A stretch of DNA of 64,000 nt from JANQTF01 sp041741415 (GTDB lineage Bacteria; Bacteroidota; Bacteroidia; J057). Numbering within the stretch: position 1 is the first letter of the stretch; each line of letters starts with the position of its first letter. Positions 7,407-16,130 of the stretch are shown piece by piece. The DNA is taken from NCBI GenBank assembly GCA_041741415.1, contig JBGSKC010000063.1:1-64000 (forward strand). Reading direction: 5' to 3'. The position numbers and the translations under genes were made by a program. Under the pieces are notes generated by a model that saw only the letters and a program-made list of their open reading frames with translations, was not told the DNA's origin and made no database searches.

Positions 7407-9659
7407 TCAGTGGCTAAGCGCCAGGCTCAGGCCGGCATAAAAGCCTCTGGGCGCGCCGGGATAGTAGTAGCGCGGGCGGTTGCCGCCAAAACTGCCTGCA
7501 TTGACCAGGACCATCGAAGCGTATTTCGCATCCAGAAGGTTATTCGCCCCGGCATACACAGTGGCATTCAGCCGTTTCCAGGTGGCGTGGTAATCCAGCC
7601 GGGCATGGAGGAGGCCATAGGAGTCGGCATACACGCTGTTGTCGTCGCGAAGAGGAATTCGGGATACCCACTGGGATTGCACTTTCAATATAAACCCGGC
7701 GGGCAGGTTCCAGTCAAACCCCGCACTGGCCTGATGAGCAGGAACCCCGGCGAGGGCTTTTCCCACATAATCCTGGTCTCTGTCCTGAAACTCCTCAAAG
7801 CGATGCTGCTGCCCGGCGTAATTCATCCAAATCCTGAGGCTTTTCCAGGCCTGCCAGGTCAGGGCGAGCTCCAGGCCGTCGTGCAGGGTTTTGCCTGCAT
7901 TTACCCCCACATATTGGTCGTTTCCGATTCGCTGAGCCACCAGCAGGTCGCTCACCCACATCCGGTAGGCCGTGGCATCGATCCAGATGCGCCCCGGCAA
8001 CACATATCCACGCCAGCCTGCTTCGAGGTTCCAGCCCTGCTCGGGGCGAATGTCGGGGTTGATCTGACCCTCCGGCGTGAGGGTTTCGGCCAGGCTCGGC
8101 GGCGAAAAGCCATGGCTGAGCTGAACCCGTGCGGTCCAGCCCGGCTTCACAAAAAGCAGGGCTGCCCGCGGAGACACCATGACCGGAAAGCCATATTTGC
8201 CGGACCGGTTCAGGCTGTCGGGCTGAAAAAAATCTTCATACTGGTACCGGGTCATGTTCACATTCGCCCCCAACTCCCACCTCCATTCAGCCCCCAGCTC
8301 CCCATCTGCCTGGGCGAAAGCATTGCCGTAGCGCCGGGTCTCCTGGTTGTCGCTGAGCAATTCGCCCCGGTCTCCAAGGCCGGCAATGTTCTGATAGGTG
8401 CTCCAGTCGTAATGTTCGCGAAAAAGTTCTGTTCCGAAAGTGAGTCTCCAGGTATCAAAGCGCCCGAACCACCGGGCCCTCAGGCCGCGCATGGCCTGCT
8501 GTTCACGCAAAATATCAAAAGGCCGGATTTCATTCGCCTCTCTCGACCCGCCAAATACACTGATCCAGTGTTCCCAGCTTCCGCTGTATTGATATCGCCA
8601 GGAAAGACCGCTGTAGGCCCGCTGGTAGGCCTCATTTCCCCGGGTTTTGGCCCAGGTGAAAGCAGCCTGGCCGGGATCGGTGCGAAAAGCAAGGCTGTCG
8701 ATTGAACTCGGAATAAAAGCCTGAACCTCAGTCCATTGCCCCAGCCAGCTCAGGGTACTTTTTTGCCCTGCCAACCAGGTAGCCCTGGCGAAAAGGCCCT
8801 GTCTGTCGTACTGGCTGTTTGCCCGGAAGCCATCGCTATGGGTGCGCTGGCCATGGATCTGGAGGTTCACCCCATCCTCTGCGACCTGGGCCGAAAGGGT
8901 GGTTCTGTTGGTGCCAAATGAGCCAGTTTGCCAACCAGCCTCTGCCCGGTACCCTTTCCAGCGTGGCTGAAGGGCCGAGAGCCGGATGGTTCCGGCCAGA
9001 CCGGCTCCATAAATGCTCGAAGCGGGGCCGCGGATCACCTCCACCTTTTCGATCCACGACAAATCGAGGTCTTCGAGGCTGCTGCCACCTTCGCCGTCGG
9101 TGAGGGGAATGTCTTCGAAATAAGCCCTGATTTTGGTTGTGCCAAATGGAGTTCTCGCCCCGATTCCGCGGATGGAAATGCGGGAAGTATTGAGGGCACC
9201 CTGCTGCATCTGAACGCCAGGCACCCGCTGCAGGGCGGGCTGAAGGCTCATTTGGTCGTCGCGCAGCAGTTCTTCTTTGCGGATAAGGGTAATTGACGCT
9301 GCCTGATTGCGAAGCAATTGCTGCGATTCGCCAGCCACAATCCACACGGAATCGAGCACAAAATCGCGGGGCCGAAGCGGGAGGGTGAGAAAATCGCCGG
9401 AAAGCTCCGCACGGCTGAAGGTCGTTGGCTCGAAGCCGCCAGCCTGAACCAGGAGGCTTGTCCACTGGCCAGCTTCTGGCAATTCAAAATTGCCGCTTGC
9501 ATTGGCAGTTGCCAAAGCCCCTGCGGGAAGAGTTTTCACCAGCGCTCCCGGGAGGGGAGCCAGGGTGCTGGCGTCCAGGATTCTACCCCGGAGCGTTTGC
9601 CCCGAAGAAGAAAAGCCAAGAACCAGCAGGAAGGTGAGGAGGAATACGGGTTGCTTCAT
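7407..9659 (-). CDS. TonB-dependent outer-membrane receptor
   Basis: This 750-residue protein should import a ligand such as a siderophore, vitamin or oligosaccharide across the outer membrane, driven by TonB. It has a signal peptide (1-20, ending SSSGQ) and a carboxypeptidase-regulatory-like beta domain (about 22-95, starting LRGRILDASTLAPLPGA). The plug domain (about 112-218) contains the typical SISIRGIGARTPFGTTKI and VEVIRGPASSIYGAG segments. The rest is a beta-barrel rich in aromatic residues, ending FYAGLSLALSH. The barrel and plug look like the FecA/CirA type rather than SusC, and no SusD gene is adjacent. The ligand cannot be told from sequence. It is monocistronic, with the response regulator gene behind it on the same strand. 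Confidence 0.9.
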   Translation of the reverse strand: MKQPVFLLTFLLVLGFSSSGQTLRGRILDASTLAPLPGALVKTLPAGALATANASGNFELPEAGQWTSLLVQAGGFEPTTFSRAELSGDFLTLPLRPRDFVLDSVWIVAGESQQLLRNQAASITLIRKEELLRDDQMSLQPALQRVPGVQMQQGALNTSRISIRGIGARTPFGTTKIRAYFEDIPLTDGEGGSSLEDLDLSWIEKVEVIRGPASSIYGAGLAGTIRLSALQPRWKGYRAEAGWQTGSFGTNRTTLSAQVAEDGVNLQIHGQRTHSDGFRANSQYDRQGLFARATWLAGQKSTLSWLGQWTEVQAFIPSSIDSLAFRTDPGQAAFTWAKTRGNEAYQRAYSGLSWRYQYSGSWEHWISVFGGSREANEIRPFDILREQQAMRGLRARWFGRFDTWRLTFGTELFREHYDWSTYQNIAGLGDRGELLSDNQETRRYGNAFAQADGELGAEWRWELGANVNMTRYQYEDFFQPDSLNRSGKYGFPVMVSPRAALLFVKPGWTARVQLSHGFSPPSLAETLTPEGQINPDIRPEQGWNLEAGWRGYVLPGRIWIDATAYRMWVSDLLVAQRIGNDQYVGVNAGKTLHDGLELALTWQAWKSLRIWMNYAGQQHRFEEFQDRDQDYVGKALAGVPAHQASAGFDWNLPAGFILKVQSQWVSRIPLRDDNSVYADSYGLLHARLDYHATWKRLNATVYAGANNLLDAKYASMVLVNAGSFGGNRPRYYYPGAPRGFYAGLSLALSH

Positions 9660-9748
9660 GGCCGCAAGATACGCCGAAAGGGAAGACGAGGCGCTCCGGC
9701 ACCCTGCCGTTTCAGCACCTTGTCTTCCCGCTCAGAGCATGCAGCTGC

Positions 9749-10138
9749 TCATACTTCGGTGGGTTGGTGCTGAAGCACCTTTTTCACTCCGGTGATGAGT
9801 TTTTCGCGATTGATGGGCTTTGAAAAATAGGCATCGAAGCCAGCCTGAAGGAAGCGCTGCTCATCGCCGGGCATGGCATAACTGGTGACGGCAAAGATGG
9901 GCAAATCCGAAAACCGGGGATTCGTTTTGAGCTGTTTCATGATTTGCTCCCCGTCGAGGCTGTTGCCGCCAAGGTTGATGTCCATGAGAACCAGGGCAAA
10001 ATGATGCTCCTCCATGGCCTGAAAGGCCTGCTTGTCGTTAATGGCATGGATGGGATTGGCAACTTGCTCGATGAGCCGCTGAATCACGAGAGCGTTGATT
10101 TCGTTGTCTTCGACAATGAGGATGTTGGCTTTGGCCAT
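9749..10138 (-). CDS. Single-domain response regulator (CheY-like)
   Basis: The 129-residue product is one receiver domain without an output domain. The acidic pair is in ILIVEDNE, the phosphoacceptor is Asp53 in LVLMDINLGG and the conserved Lys is Lys107 in YFSKPINREK. The start MAKANILIVEDN was preferred over a longer frame reaching 10243, because the extra 35 residues look non-conserved and the longer form would run into the kinase gene. It lies 79 bases downstream of that kinase on the same strand, so the two probably form a phosphorelay pair; with no output domain it would act through protein contacts. Confidence 0.88.
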   Translation of the reverse strand: MAKANILIVEDNEINALVIQRLIEQVANPIHAINDKQAFQAMEEHHFALVLMDINLGGNSLDGEQIMKQLKTNPRFSDLPIFAVTSYAMPGDEQRFLQAGFDAYFSKPINREKLITGVKKVLQHQPTEV

Positions 10139-10217
10139 GGCTTCAGGGGTTGAATAGATGATGATGGAGTCAGTGGTTGACGATGGAAATTTCTCTGGAT
10201 TTATCCGTGATTTCGGG

Positions 10218-11927
10218 TCAAGGAAGCAGAGAAGGTAACTCATGTTGGACTTTGGGCAGAATGATCCGGAAGGTGGTTCCTACAAAGCGTTCGCTGAACA
10301 CTTCGATTTCCCCGCCCAGCATTTCAATAATTCGTTTGGCAATAGACATGCCCAGCCCTGCGCCCTCAAAATTGCGGTCAAGGCCCTCGCTTTCCTGCGC
10401 AAATTTTTGAAAAAGCTTCTCTTTGATGAATTGATCGCTCATCCCGATGCCCGTGTCGCTCACCACGATTTCCACCCTGGGCATTTCGTGGTAAGTGTTG
10501 ATGGTGGCATCCAGGGTGATATGGCCCTTTTTGGTAAACTTCACCGCGTTAGATGCCATGTGGTCCAGTACCTTAAGCAGCCAACTGGCGTCTGTTTGAA
10601 GAGAAATATCACGCGGTACATTCATCTCCAAGCGCAGACCTTTGGCCTCAGCTTCGGACCGGTAAAACTCGGCAACATGTGTGGCAAGGTTGTGCAGGGA
10701 AACCAGCTCCCAGTTGAAGGCCGACGTTGAGGATTCGAGCTGGGCAAGGGCCAGGACAGAGTCAAGGGTTCGCAGCAGCCGCTCGCCAGAGTGGCGTATC
10801 AGGTCGGAGTACTCCAGCACTTCTTCCTGCGAGGGCAGGTCGTGGATGAGGTCGCTCAGCCCGATGATCCCGTTGATCGGCGTGCGAATTTCATGGCTCA
10901 TGTTCGCCACAAAATTGGCCTTGGCAATGTTGGCGCTCTCGGCAAGGTGCTTGGAACGCTCCAGCTCAAACTGACTTTGCTTGGCCTTTGTCACGTCTGT
11001 GATCCGCACCATGAGCCTTTCTTCCTCGCCCGCCCGGATGATGGTGTAGGCCACACTTCCCCAAAACCAGCCTTTGTCCAGTTTGATGAATTTCTCCTCA
11101 ATGGTCCATCGCTCTCCACGCCGAAGGCGCATGGTGGTTCTGAGCAGGAAATCGCGGTCCCTGGCCTTGCGATACAGGGTGTCGAGGGGACGCTGGCGAA
11201 GGCGCTCGCGGGTACCGCCAAAGAGTTCCTCCGAGCGGCGGTTGGCACTCATGATGAGGCCTGTTTCAGGTTCTACCAGGAAAATAGCGTCGAAGGAATG
11301 GTCGAAGGCGCCCTCCATTTCCTGCTTGGCCTGGAGAATGAGGCCGTCGGCCTGCTGATTTGAGACGTTTTGAAAGTGGAGCCCAAACAAAGCAGTGATT
11401 ACAAAGGAAAAAAACAGGTTGAACATGTACTGCGGGGTGGGCTCAGGGGAGGCAGAGTGAAGGCCGAGAGGATCGAACTTGAGCAGAAGCATCACCAGCA
11501 AGGCCGTGCCAATAAGGCCCATCATCCAATACAGGGCTTTTCGCTCTGTGATCGGGTCAAACATCATGGCTGCCCCAAGGGTAAAGAGCAGAAAGGCAAA
11601 ATGCTCGCCGCTGCTATAGCCAAGGAAGGAAACAGTTGTAAGGGTGTTGAGGGTGGAGGTGCTGATGATCAATATTTTAGCTGCCAAAAAGTGGCGCTTA
11701 TCTGTTATTAGCAGCGCAGAATACCACAAGGCCAGGCTGCATGCATGAACAATGGCCGGCACAAACTGGCCACGCTCCAAATAGGAAAACAGGTGCGGTG
11801 TCAATGCCAGCGCACCGAGAATGGCGATCCGGTTGGTGATTCGCACCTGCCTTGCCTTCCTCGACACATCGCTCTGGTCGATGCCCATCGACGACAAGGC
11901 TTCCCACAAATTCAATACTTTGTACAT
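10218..11927 (-). CDS. Membrane PAS-domain histidine kinase
   Basis: The 569-residue sensor has about six hydrophobic segments between residues 32 and 188. A PAS domain follows (about 204-312, with the Asn-rich start GAFDHSFDAIFLVEPETG), then HisKA with phosphoacceptor His345 (NMSHEIRTPINGIIG). The HATPase domain carries an N box (ASNAVKF, about 458-464), a G1 box (DTGIGMS, 491-497) and a G2 box (GAGLGMS, 522-528). There is no attached receiver; the receiver gene follows directly downstream. The membrane part resembles no sensor domain I can name, so the signal is unknown. The upstream region (about 11980-12060) is strikingly AT-rich and likely holds its promoter. Confidence 0.9.
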   Translation of the reverse strand: MYKVLNLWEALSSMGIDQSDVSRKARQVRITNRIAILGALALTPHLFSYLERGQFVPAIVHACSLALWYSALLITDKRHFLAAKILIISTSTLNTLTTVSFLGYSSGEHFAFLLFTLGAAMMFDPITERKALYWMMGLIGTALLVMLLLKFDPLGLHSASPEPTPQYMFNLFFSFVITALFGLHFQNVSNQQADGLILQAKQEMEGAFDHSFDAIFLVEPETGLIMSANRRSEELFGGTRERLRQRPLDTLYRKARDRDFLLRTTMRLRRGERWTIEEKFIKLDKGWFWGSVAYTIIRAGEEERLMVRITDVTKAKQSQFELERSKHLAESANIAKANFVANMSHEIRTPINGIIGLSDLIHDLPSQEEVLEYSDLIRHSGERLLRTLDSVLALAQLESSTSAFNWELVSLHNLATHVAEFYRSEAEAKGLRLEMNVPRDISLQTDASWLLKVLDHMASNAVKFTKKGHITLDATINTYHEMPRVEIVVSDTGIGMSDQFIKEKLFQKFAQESEGLDRNFEGAGLGMSIAKRIIEMLGGEIEVFSERFVGTTFRIILPKVQHELPSLLP

Positions 11928-12157
11928 GCGTGCTTATCCTTTACAGCAGGCAAGATGCACCGCATTCAGCAGGCAGTAAATTCAGATTTATATTTATTAT
12001 TACGAGTTGATTGTATTATTTTATGAATTAAAATTAAATTGGACTATTGCAGATTTCGCCATTGATTCTTTCGCCAAAATGTTTTTTTCCCTTGCTCCTT
12101 CCCTACCTGGTGCTGGACTTCCCCGAGTAGCGGCAAGGAAAATTTGCCTGGGGACCA

Positions 12158-12190
12158 CAAAAAAAAGGCAAGATCTGGTGGATCTTGCCC
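12158..12190 (-). terminator. Terminator of the alpha-oxoamine synthase gene
   Basis: On the minus strand a perfect 9-bp stem (GGCAAGATC with GATCTTGCC, loop of five bases) is followed by a run of T, seen as A on the plus strand at 12159-12166. It lies about 36 bases after the stop codon at 12227. Confidence 0.88.
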
Positions 12191-12226
12191 GTCAAGGATC
12201 GAAGGTGAAAAATTAAAGAGAACGAA

Positions 12227-13504
12227 TCACACCGCTACGCGAGACGGTGTGCTTCGAAGGGTCTCAGGAAGGGCCACGCCCATTTCGCCTGCCACCCGCA
12301 CCCACAATTCGTGAATCGTGTCTACCAACCCATGGATATCGGCCTCCGTGTGGTGATTGTTCAGGGTAATGCGCAGGCCAGTGTCTTTGTGCGGCACACT
12401 CGGAAAGGCTGCCAGGTTGAGGTAATAGCCTGCCTTGCGAATTTCCTCCGCCAACCGGAAGCCCAGCTCATAATCTCCCAGTTTCAGGAAGCGAATCGGC
12501 GAAGCCAGCTGTGTTGCGCTTTGCATGCCATACGAAGCGATGGCGTCTTCGAAAGTCCTGATGCGGCGCTTCAGACGGTTTTGAAGGGCAGGCAGTTCTG
12601 CACTCATGTGAATCCGCGCTGAAACTACTGCTGCTGCCAGCAGTGGTGGCTGAATGGGACCAGAAAAAATCATCGTGCCGCCCCAGCTCCTCACCATCGC
12701 TTTGCTTTCTTCATTCGGGAACACCAGGATACCACCCACACAGCCAAAGCTTTTCGCCATGGAACCTGTGAGGAACATTCTCTCAGGCCACACACCTTCC
12801 AGTTGCTCCAGGGCAAAGCCACGGCCCTGCTTGCCATGCCAGCTCACTCCGTGGGCGTCATCTATGTACAAATGAAGCTGCTCGTAGCGATCGTGCAGTT
12901 CTTTGAGTTCCTTCATCGGAGCGCCGTCGCCAAACATGGAGTAAATACCGTCGGCGAGGTACCAAATCTTGTCGTGCTCTGCGCGCAGGCGCTGGATTCG
13001 CTGCTCCAGCATGTCGAGGTTGCTGTGGCGAATCATCTCCACCTTCACGCCCCTGGCCTTCACCAATTGAGCTGCCATGTTTACACTGGCATGAACCTGA
13101 TGATCGAGGATCACCACGTCATTGTCGCCAACAAGCACCGGCAGCATCGACATATGGCCGAGGGTGGTAGTAGCGGAAATAACCACTGGCTTGCCGAAGA
13201 TTTCCGACATGAGGTGCTCCAGTTCGTCATACAGGCCCACACTCACGTAGGAGCGGGAGCTTGAAAACTGGGTACCAAACCGATCCACGGCGTCGCGGGC
13301 AGCGGCTTTGAGGCGAGGGTCCAATTCGAGGCCAAGGTAGCTGCACGAAGTAAAATTCAGATGGGCCTTGCCGTTGAGCTGAATATGGCGACCGTCAAAT
13401 GAGTCATCTTCTGTGTTCAAATGAATCACGCCAGCAGCGCGGGCTTTTTCTACTGTCGTCTTGACAGCTTCAAAATACTGTTGATTTTTACTCAATCCTG
13501 ACAT
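12227..13504 (-). CDS. Alpha-oxoamine synthase family PLP enzyme
   Basis: The 425-residue protein belongs to the fold-type I family that joins an amino acid to an acyl thioester with loss of CO2 (8-amino-7-oxononanoate synthase, glycine C-acetyltransferase, serine palmitoyltransferase). PLP-contacting residues are visible: the DHQVHAS block (about 134-140), the Asp/His pair in YIDDAHGVSWHGKQGRG (about 213-229) and Schiff-base Lys251 in TGSMAKSFGCVGG. No biotin genes are nearby, so BioF is not favoured. A long-chain-base role, such as sphingolipid or sulfonolipid synthesis, is plausible in this phylum but is inference. The gene stands alone with its own terminator, and a hairpin sits immediately in front of its start codon. 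Confidence 0.85.
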   Translation of the reverse strand: MSGLSKNQQYFEAVKTTVEKARAAGVIHLNTEDDSFDGRHIQLNGKAHLNFTSCSYLGLELDPRLKAAARDAVDRFGTQFSSSRSYVSVGLYDELEHLMSEIFGKPVVISATTTLGHMSMLPVLVGDNDVVILDHQVHASVNMAAQLVKARGVKVEMIRHSNLDMLEQRIQRLRAEHDKIWYLADGIYSMFGDGAPMKELKELHDRYEQLHLYIDDAHGVSWHGKQGRGFALEQLEGVWPERMFLTGSMAKSFGCVGGILVFPNEESKAMVRSWGGTMIFSGPIQPPLLAAAVVSARIHMSAELPALQNRLKRRIRTFEDAIASYGMQSATQLASPIRFLKLGDYELGFRLAEEIRKAGYYLNLAAFPSVPHKDTGLRITLNNHHTEADIHGLVDTIHELWVRVAGEMGVALPETLRSTPSRVAV

Positions 13505-13507
13505 TCG

Positions 13508-13539
13508 CGTAGGGTTAAAACGATCTTGAAGACCCTACG
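13508..13539 (-). promoter_or_regulatory. Inverted repeat at the start of the oxoamine synthase gene
   Basis: CGTAGGGT (13508-13515) and ACCCTACG (13532-13539) form a perfect 8-bp inverted repeat with a 16-base loop. It ends three bases upstream of the ATG (13504), so as RNA it would cover the ribosome-binding region, and as DNA it could be an operator. Just upstream, TACTTTCG on the minus strand is one base off the -7 consensus. Confidence 0.5.
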
Positions 13540-13636
13540 AAAGTATTAGGCTAAACCAGGAGATAAAAGGACAGAAAACCTTGGATTGTACCAATGAAGG
13601 CTATTTCGAAAGTCGTTATTTAGGGAAAAATCGCTA

Positions 13637-14671
13637 CTATTTTGCAGAATTTGTACCAAAAGCCTCAAAGCTTGGGGCGGCACATTTGCTCAAAAAAGGT
13701 TCCAGGACTGTGGCAAGTTCTTTCGGGGTTTCCAGGAAGGAAAAATGCCCGCAATCCTGGATTTGCACCAAATCCGCACGAGGCAGTGCGCTTTGAAGTT
13801 GCTGAGAAGCTGCAACAGGGGTGGCGTCGTAGCTGCCGTGGATCACAAGGGCAGGTGCCTGCACCTCAGCAAGGGGTTGAAAATAATTAAACGCCTGCAT
13901 ATCCGGATCCTGAAACAACCGGGAAAGATGGTCCTGGCGCAGCAGGGCGCGGTCGGGGATGCGCAGAGAAAGGGAATCCATAACGGCCCGGCGGAAGATA
14001 TTCTGGGCAAAACTAAAGCGATAGGCTGCCAGGAGGGCTTCAGTCTCCCCGTTTTGGAAGGCTTCGCTGCGAATGAGTTTCTCCCTTGTCAGTTGGTCGC
14101 TTTCTGTGAGGCGCTTTTGCAGCGTTGCACTGGCGGTTTGCACCAGCGCCGGGTCGCCTGCAACGGGGTTCAGAAAGACGAGCCCCGCCACATGGCCGGG
14201 GTAGCTGGCGGCATAGCGCATGGCCACGAGGCTCCCCCAGGAATGCGAAAGCAGAATCATGGAATCGACGCCGAGGCGCTGCCGGAGGGCTTCGAGGTCT
14301 TCGACCCACTGGGCCATGGTGATCTGGGCCGGGTCACAACTGGGAGCGGAGCGCCCCGACAAGCGCTGGTCGTAGTGCACTACCCGGTAGCCACGGCTCA
14401 GATACGCCAGGCCCGGCGCGAGGTAATCATGGCTCATCCCCGGGCCGCCATGCACCACCACCACAGTGGGGCCCTGGCCCTGCATCCGCACAAACAGGGT
14501 TGTTCCCGCAATTTCCCAGGAGGCTGTGTCCACCTGCGGCAGCGGGCTGGCCCCCACAAACAGGGGCGCAGCAGGCACTGAGCTCGTGTCAGCAGGCTGG
14601 TTCTTTGACTGGCAGGAAAATACCACCAGAAGAATTCCGGTGAGCATAATGGTAGAGCGAATCCGATCCAT
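13637..14671 (-). CDS. Lipoprotein alpha/beta hydrolase, proline-iminopeptidase-like
   Basis: The 344-residue protein starts with a lipoprotein signal: a hydrophobic core, then VVFSC with the lipidated Cys20. The hydrolase fold follows, with the HGGPG oxyanion motif (74-78) typical of the proline iminopeptidase (S33) branch. The nucleophile is Ser144 in SHSWGS, the acid is probably Asp282 (GSYDATP) and the base is His309 (DCGHFSFLE). It would be a membrane-anchored peptidase or esterase facing the periplasm or surface. The exact substrate cannot be read from sequence. It is monocistronic and divergent from the operon starting at 14790. Confidence 0.85.
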   Translation of the reverse strand: MDRIRSTIMLTGILLVVFSCQSKNQPADTSSVPAAPLFVGASPLPQVDTASWEIAGTTLFVRMQGQGPTVVVVHGGPGMSHDYLAPGLAYLSRGYRVVHYDQRLSGRSAPSCDPAQITMAQWVEDLEALRQRLGVDSMILLSHSWGSLVAMRYAASYPGHVAGLVFLNPVAGDPALVQTASATLQKRLTESDQLTREKLIRSEAFQNGETEALLAAYRFSFAQNIFRRAVMDSLSLRIPDRALLRQDHLSRLFQDPDMQAFNYFQPLAEVQAPALVIHGSYDATPVAASQQLQSALPRADLVQIQDCGHFSFLETPKELATVLEPFLSKCAAPSFEAFGTNSAK

Positions 14672-14789
14672 TCTGCAATGATGCAGATTTTTCCCTTTTC
14701 AATCCCTACGGAGCAGTTGCAGCTAGCGAAAATTCGACCTAATTTCCAACGCGACCCAAGACTGTTTCATCGACTTATTTTCCTTTCCA

Positions 14790-15545
14790 ATGAACCTTCG
14801 ATCTGCACTACTCACAGCTACTCTCCTCATTGTCAGCTCCTTGTCGCTCATGTCCCAAACCTGGGACCGCGAAGCACAGGACCCGCGTGCCACTGAACTA
14901 TGGACGCCCATTCCGCCCAAAGTAACTCCGGGAAACGGCGTTTCGGCTCCTTCCGACGCCATCATCCTGTTTGATGGCACCAATTTCGACCAGTGGCAGC
15001 ACGCCGATGGCAGCCCGGTAAAATGGAAACTTGACAATGGTGCCATGACCGTGGTCGGCGGCACTTCCGGTATTCAAACCAAAATGAGCTATGGCTCCAT
15101 TCAGCTCCATATCGAATGGCGCTCCCCCGCCGAAATCGTGAGCGAAGGCCAGGGCCGCGGCAACAGTGGTATCTTCCTCATGAGCCAGTACGAAGTTCAG
15201 GTACTCGACTCCTACGAAAGCCGCACTTATGCCAATGGCCAGGCTGGCTCCGTCTACAAGCAAGGAGCCCCATTGGTAAATGCCTGCAAAGCCCCAGGCG
15301 AATGGCAGACCTACGACATCATTTTCATGGCTCCCATCTTTGGCGACGACGACCAACTGCTTCGCCCCGGCACTGTAACCGTGCTGCACAACGGCGTGCT
15401 GGTCCAAAATCACCACACCATCGTGGGGCCAACCCAGTACAAAGGTTTTCCCCAGTACCTGCCCCACGCCGACCGCCTGCCGCTTGGCCTGCAGGACCAC
15501 GGGAATCCTGTTTCTTTCCGGAATGTCTGGATTCGTGAGTTGTAA
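14790..15545 (+). CDS. DUF1080 protein (3-keto-glycoside hydrolase/lyase family)
   Basis: The 251-residue protein has a signal peptide (about 1-22, SLSLMSQ) and one DUF1080 concanavalin-like domain, recognisable from LFDGTNFDQW, FGS/YGSIQLHIEWRSP and RGNSGIFLMSQYEVQVLDS. Members of this family have been linked to cleavage of 3-keto-glycosides outside the cytoplasm. It opens an operon, six bases before the YceI gene. Further along are a Gfo/Idh/MocA oxidoreductase and a TIM-barrel isomerase, the partners expected for a 3-keto sugar route. A weak promoter (TTG, 20 bp, TAATTTCC) precedes it. Enzymatic activity is inferred from family and context only. Confidence 0.88.
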   Translation: MNLRSALLTATLLIVSSLSLMSQTWDREAQDPRATELWTPIPPKVTPGNGVSAPSDAIILFDGTNFDQWQHADGSPVKWKLDNGAMTVVGGTSGIQTKMSYGSIQLHIEWRSPAEIVSEGQGRGNSGIFLMSQYEVQVLDSYESRTYANGQAGSVYKQGAPLVNACKAPGEWQTYDIIFMAPIFGDDDQLLRPGTVTVLHNGVLVQNHHTIVGPTQYKGFPQYLPHADRLPLGLQDHGNPVSFRNVWIREL

Positions 15546-15551
15546 GCAACT

Positions 15552-16130
15552 ATGAAAATCCTCCTGACTATGTTGCTGGCGTTCACCTTCTCGGCAGCCA
15601 GCAGCCAGACGCTATACAAGCTCCAGCCGGCTTCTACCATCGAGGTGGATGGCACCTCTACCATGACCGACTGGACCATGCCGGCCAGCGGGTTCAGCGG
15701 CCAGCTCACCTGGTCAAAAGAACCCGCCAAAACCACCTACGAAGCCCTGAAAATGGTTTCTGCGAGCCTTTCCGTTCCGGTCCGCAGCCTCAAAGGCCGC
15801 GACAATACGATGGACGACAAGACCTATGCAGCCTTCAAGGTGGAGGAAAATGCCGAGATCAAGTTTGTGATGACCTCGGTTGTTGCGCCCCGCGGTTTTG
15901 CCCACGGTGCCGAGCTTACCATGGTCGGGCAGCTTAGCATGGCAGGAGTCTCGAAAGAAATCCGCGTGCCCGTGGTGATCAGCCACCATGCTGATGGCAG
16001 TTTTTCCTTTGCCGGAACCGCCAACCTCAACATGACCCAATGGAACATGGTTCCTCCCACCGCCTTTTTCGATTCCCTGGTAGTGGGAGAAGAAGTGGCC
16101 GTTCGGGTGAAATTGATTTTTGCCAAATGA
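15552..16130 (+). CDS. Periplasmic YceI-family lipocalin-like protein
   Basis: The 192-residue protein carries a signal peptide (MKILLTMLLAFTFSAASSQ) and one YceI domain with the family start TIEVDGTSTMTDWTM and the end VAVRVKLIFAK. YceI proteins form a hydrophobic-pocket barrel that binds polyisoprenoids such as quinones in the periplasm. In this operon, next to ApbE and an oxidoreductase, a quinone-binding electron-transfer role is an attractive guess but is not proven. Its stop codon overlaps the start of the next gene (ATGA), so the two are translationally coupled. Confidence 0.9.
   Translation: MKILLTMLLAFTFSAASSQTLYKLQPASTIEVDGTSTMTDWTMPASGFSGQLTWSKEPAKTTYEALKMVSASLSVPVRSLKGRDNTMDDKTYAAFKVEENAEIKFVMTSVVAPRGFAHGAELTMVGQLSMAGVSKEIRVPVVISHHADGSFSFAGTANLNMTQWNMVPPTAFFDSLVVGEEVAVRVKLIFAK

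Noticed and set aside
7410..8705. 431-residue open frame opposite the TonB receptor
   Set aside because: It lies entirely inside the receptor gene on the other strand, has no recognisable domain, and arises from the GC-rich third codon positions.
12227..13504. BioF (biotin synthesis) annotation for the oxoamine synthase
   Set aside because: No other biotin gene is near, and the family motifs alone do not separate BioF from related acyltransferases.
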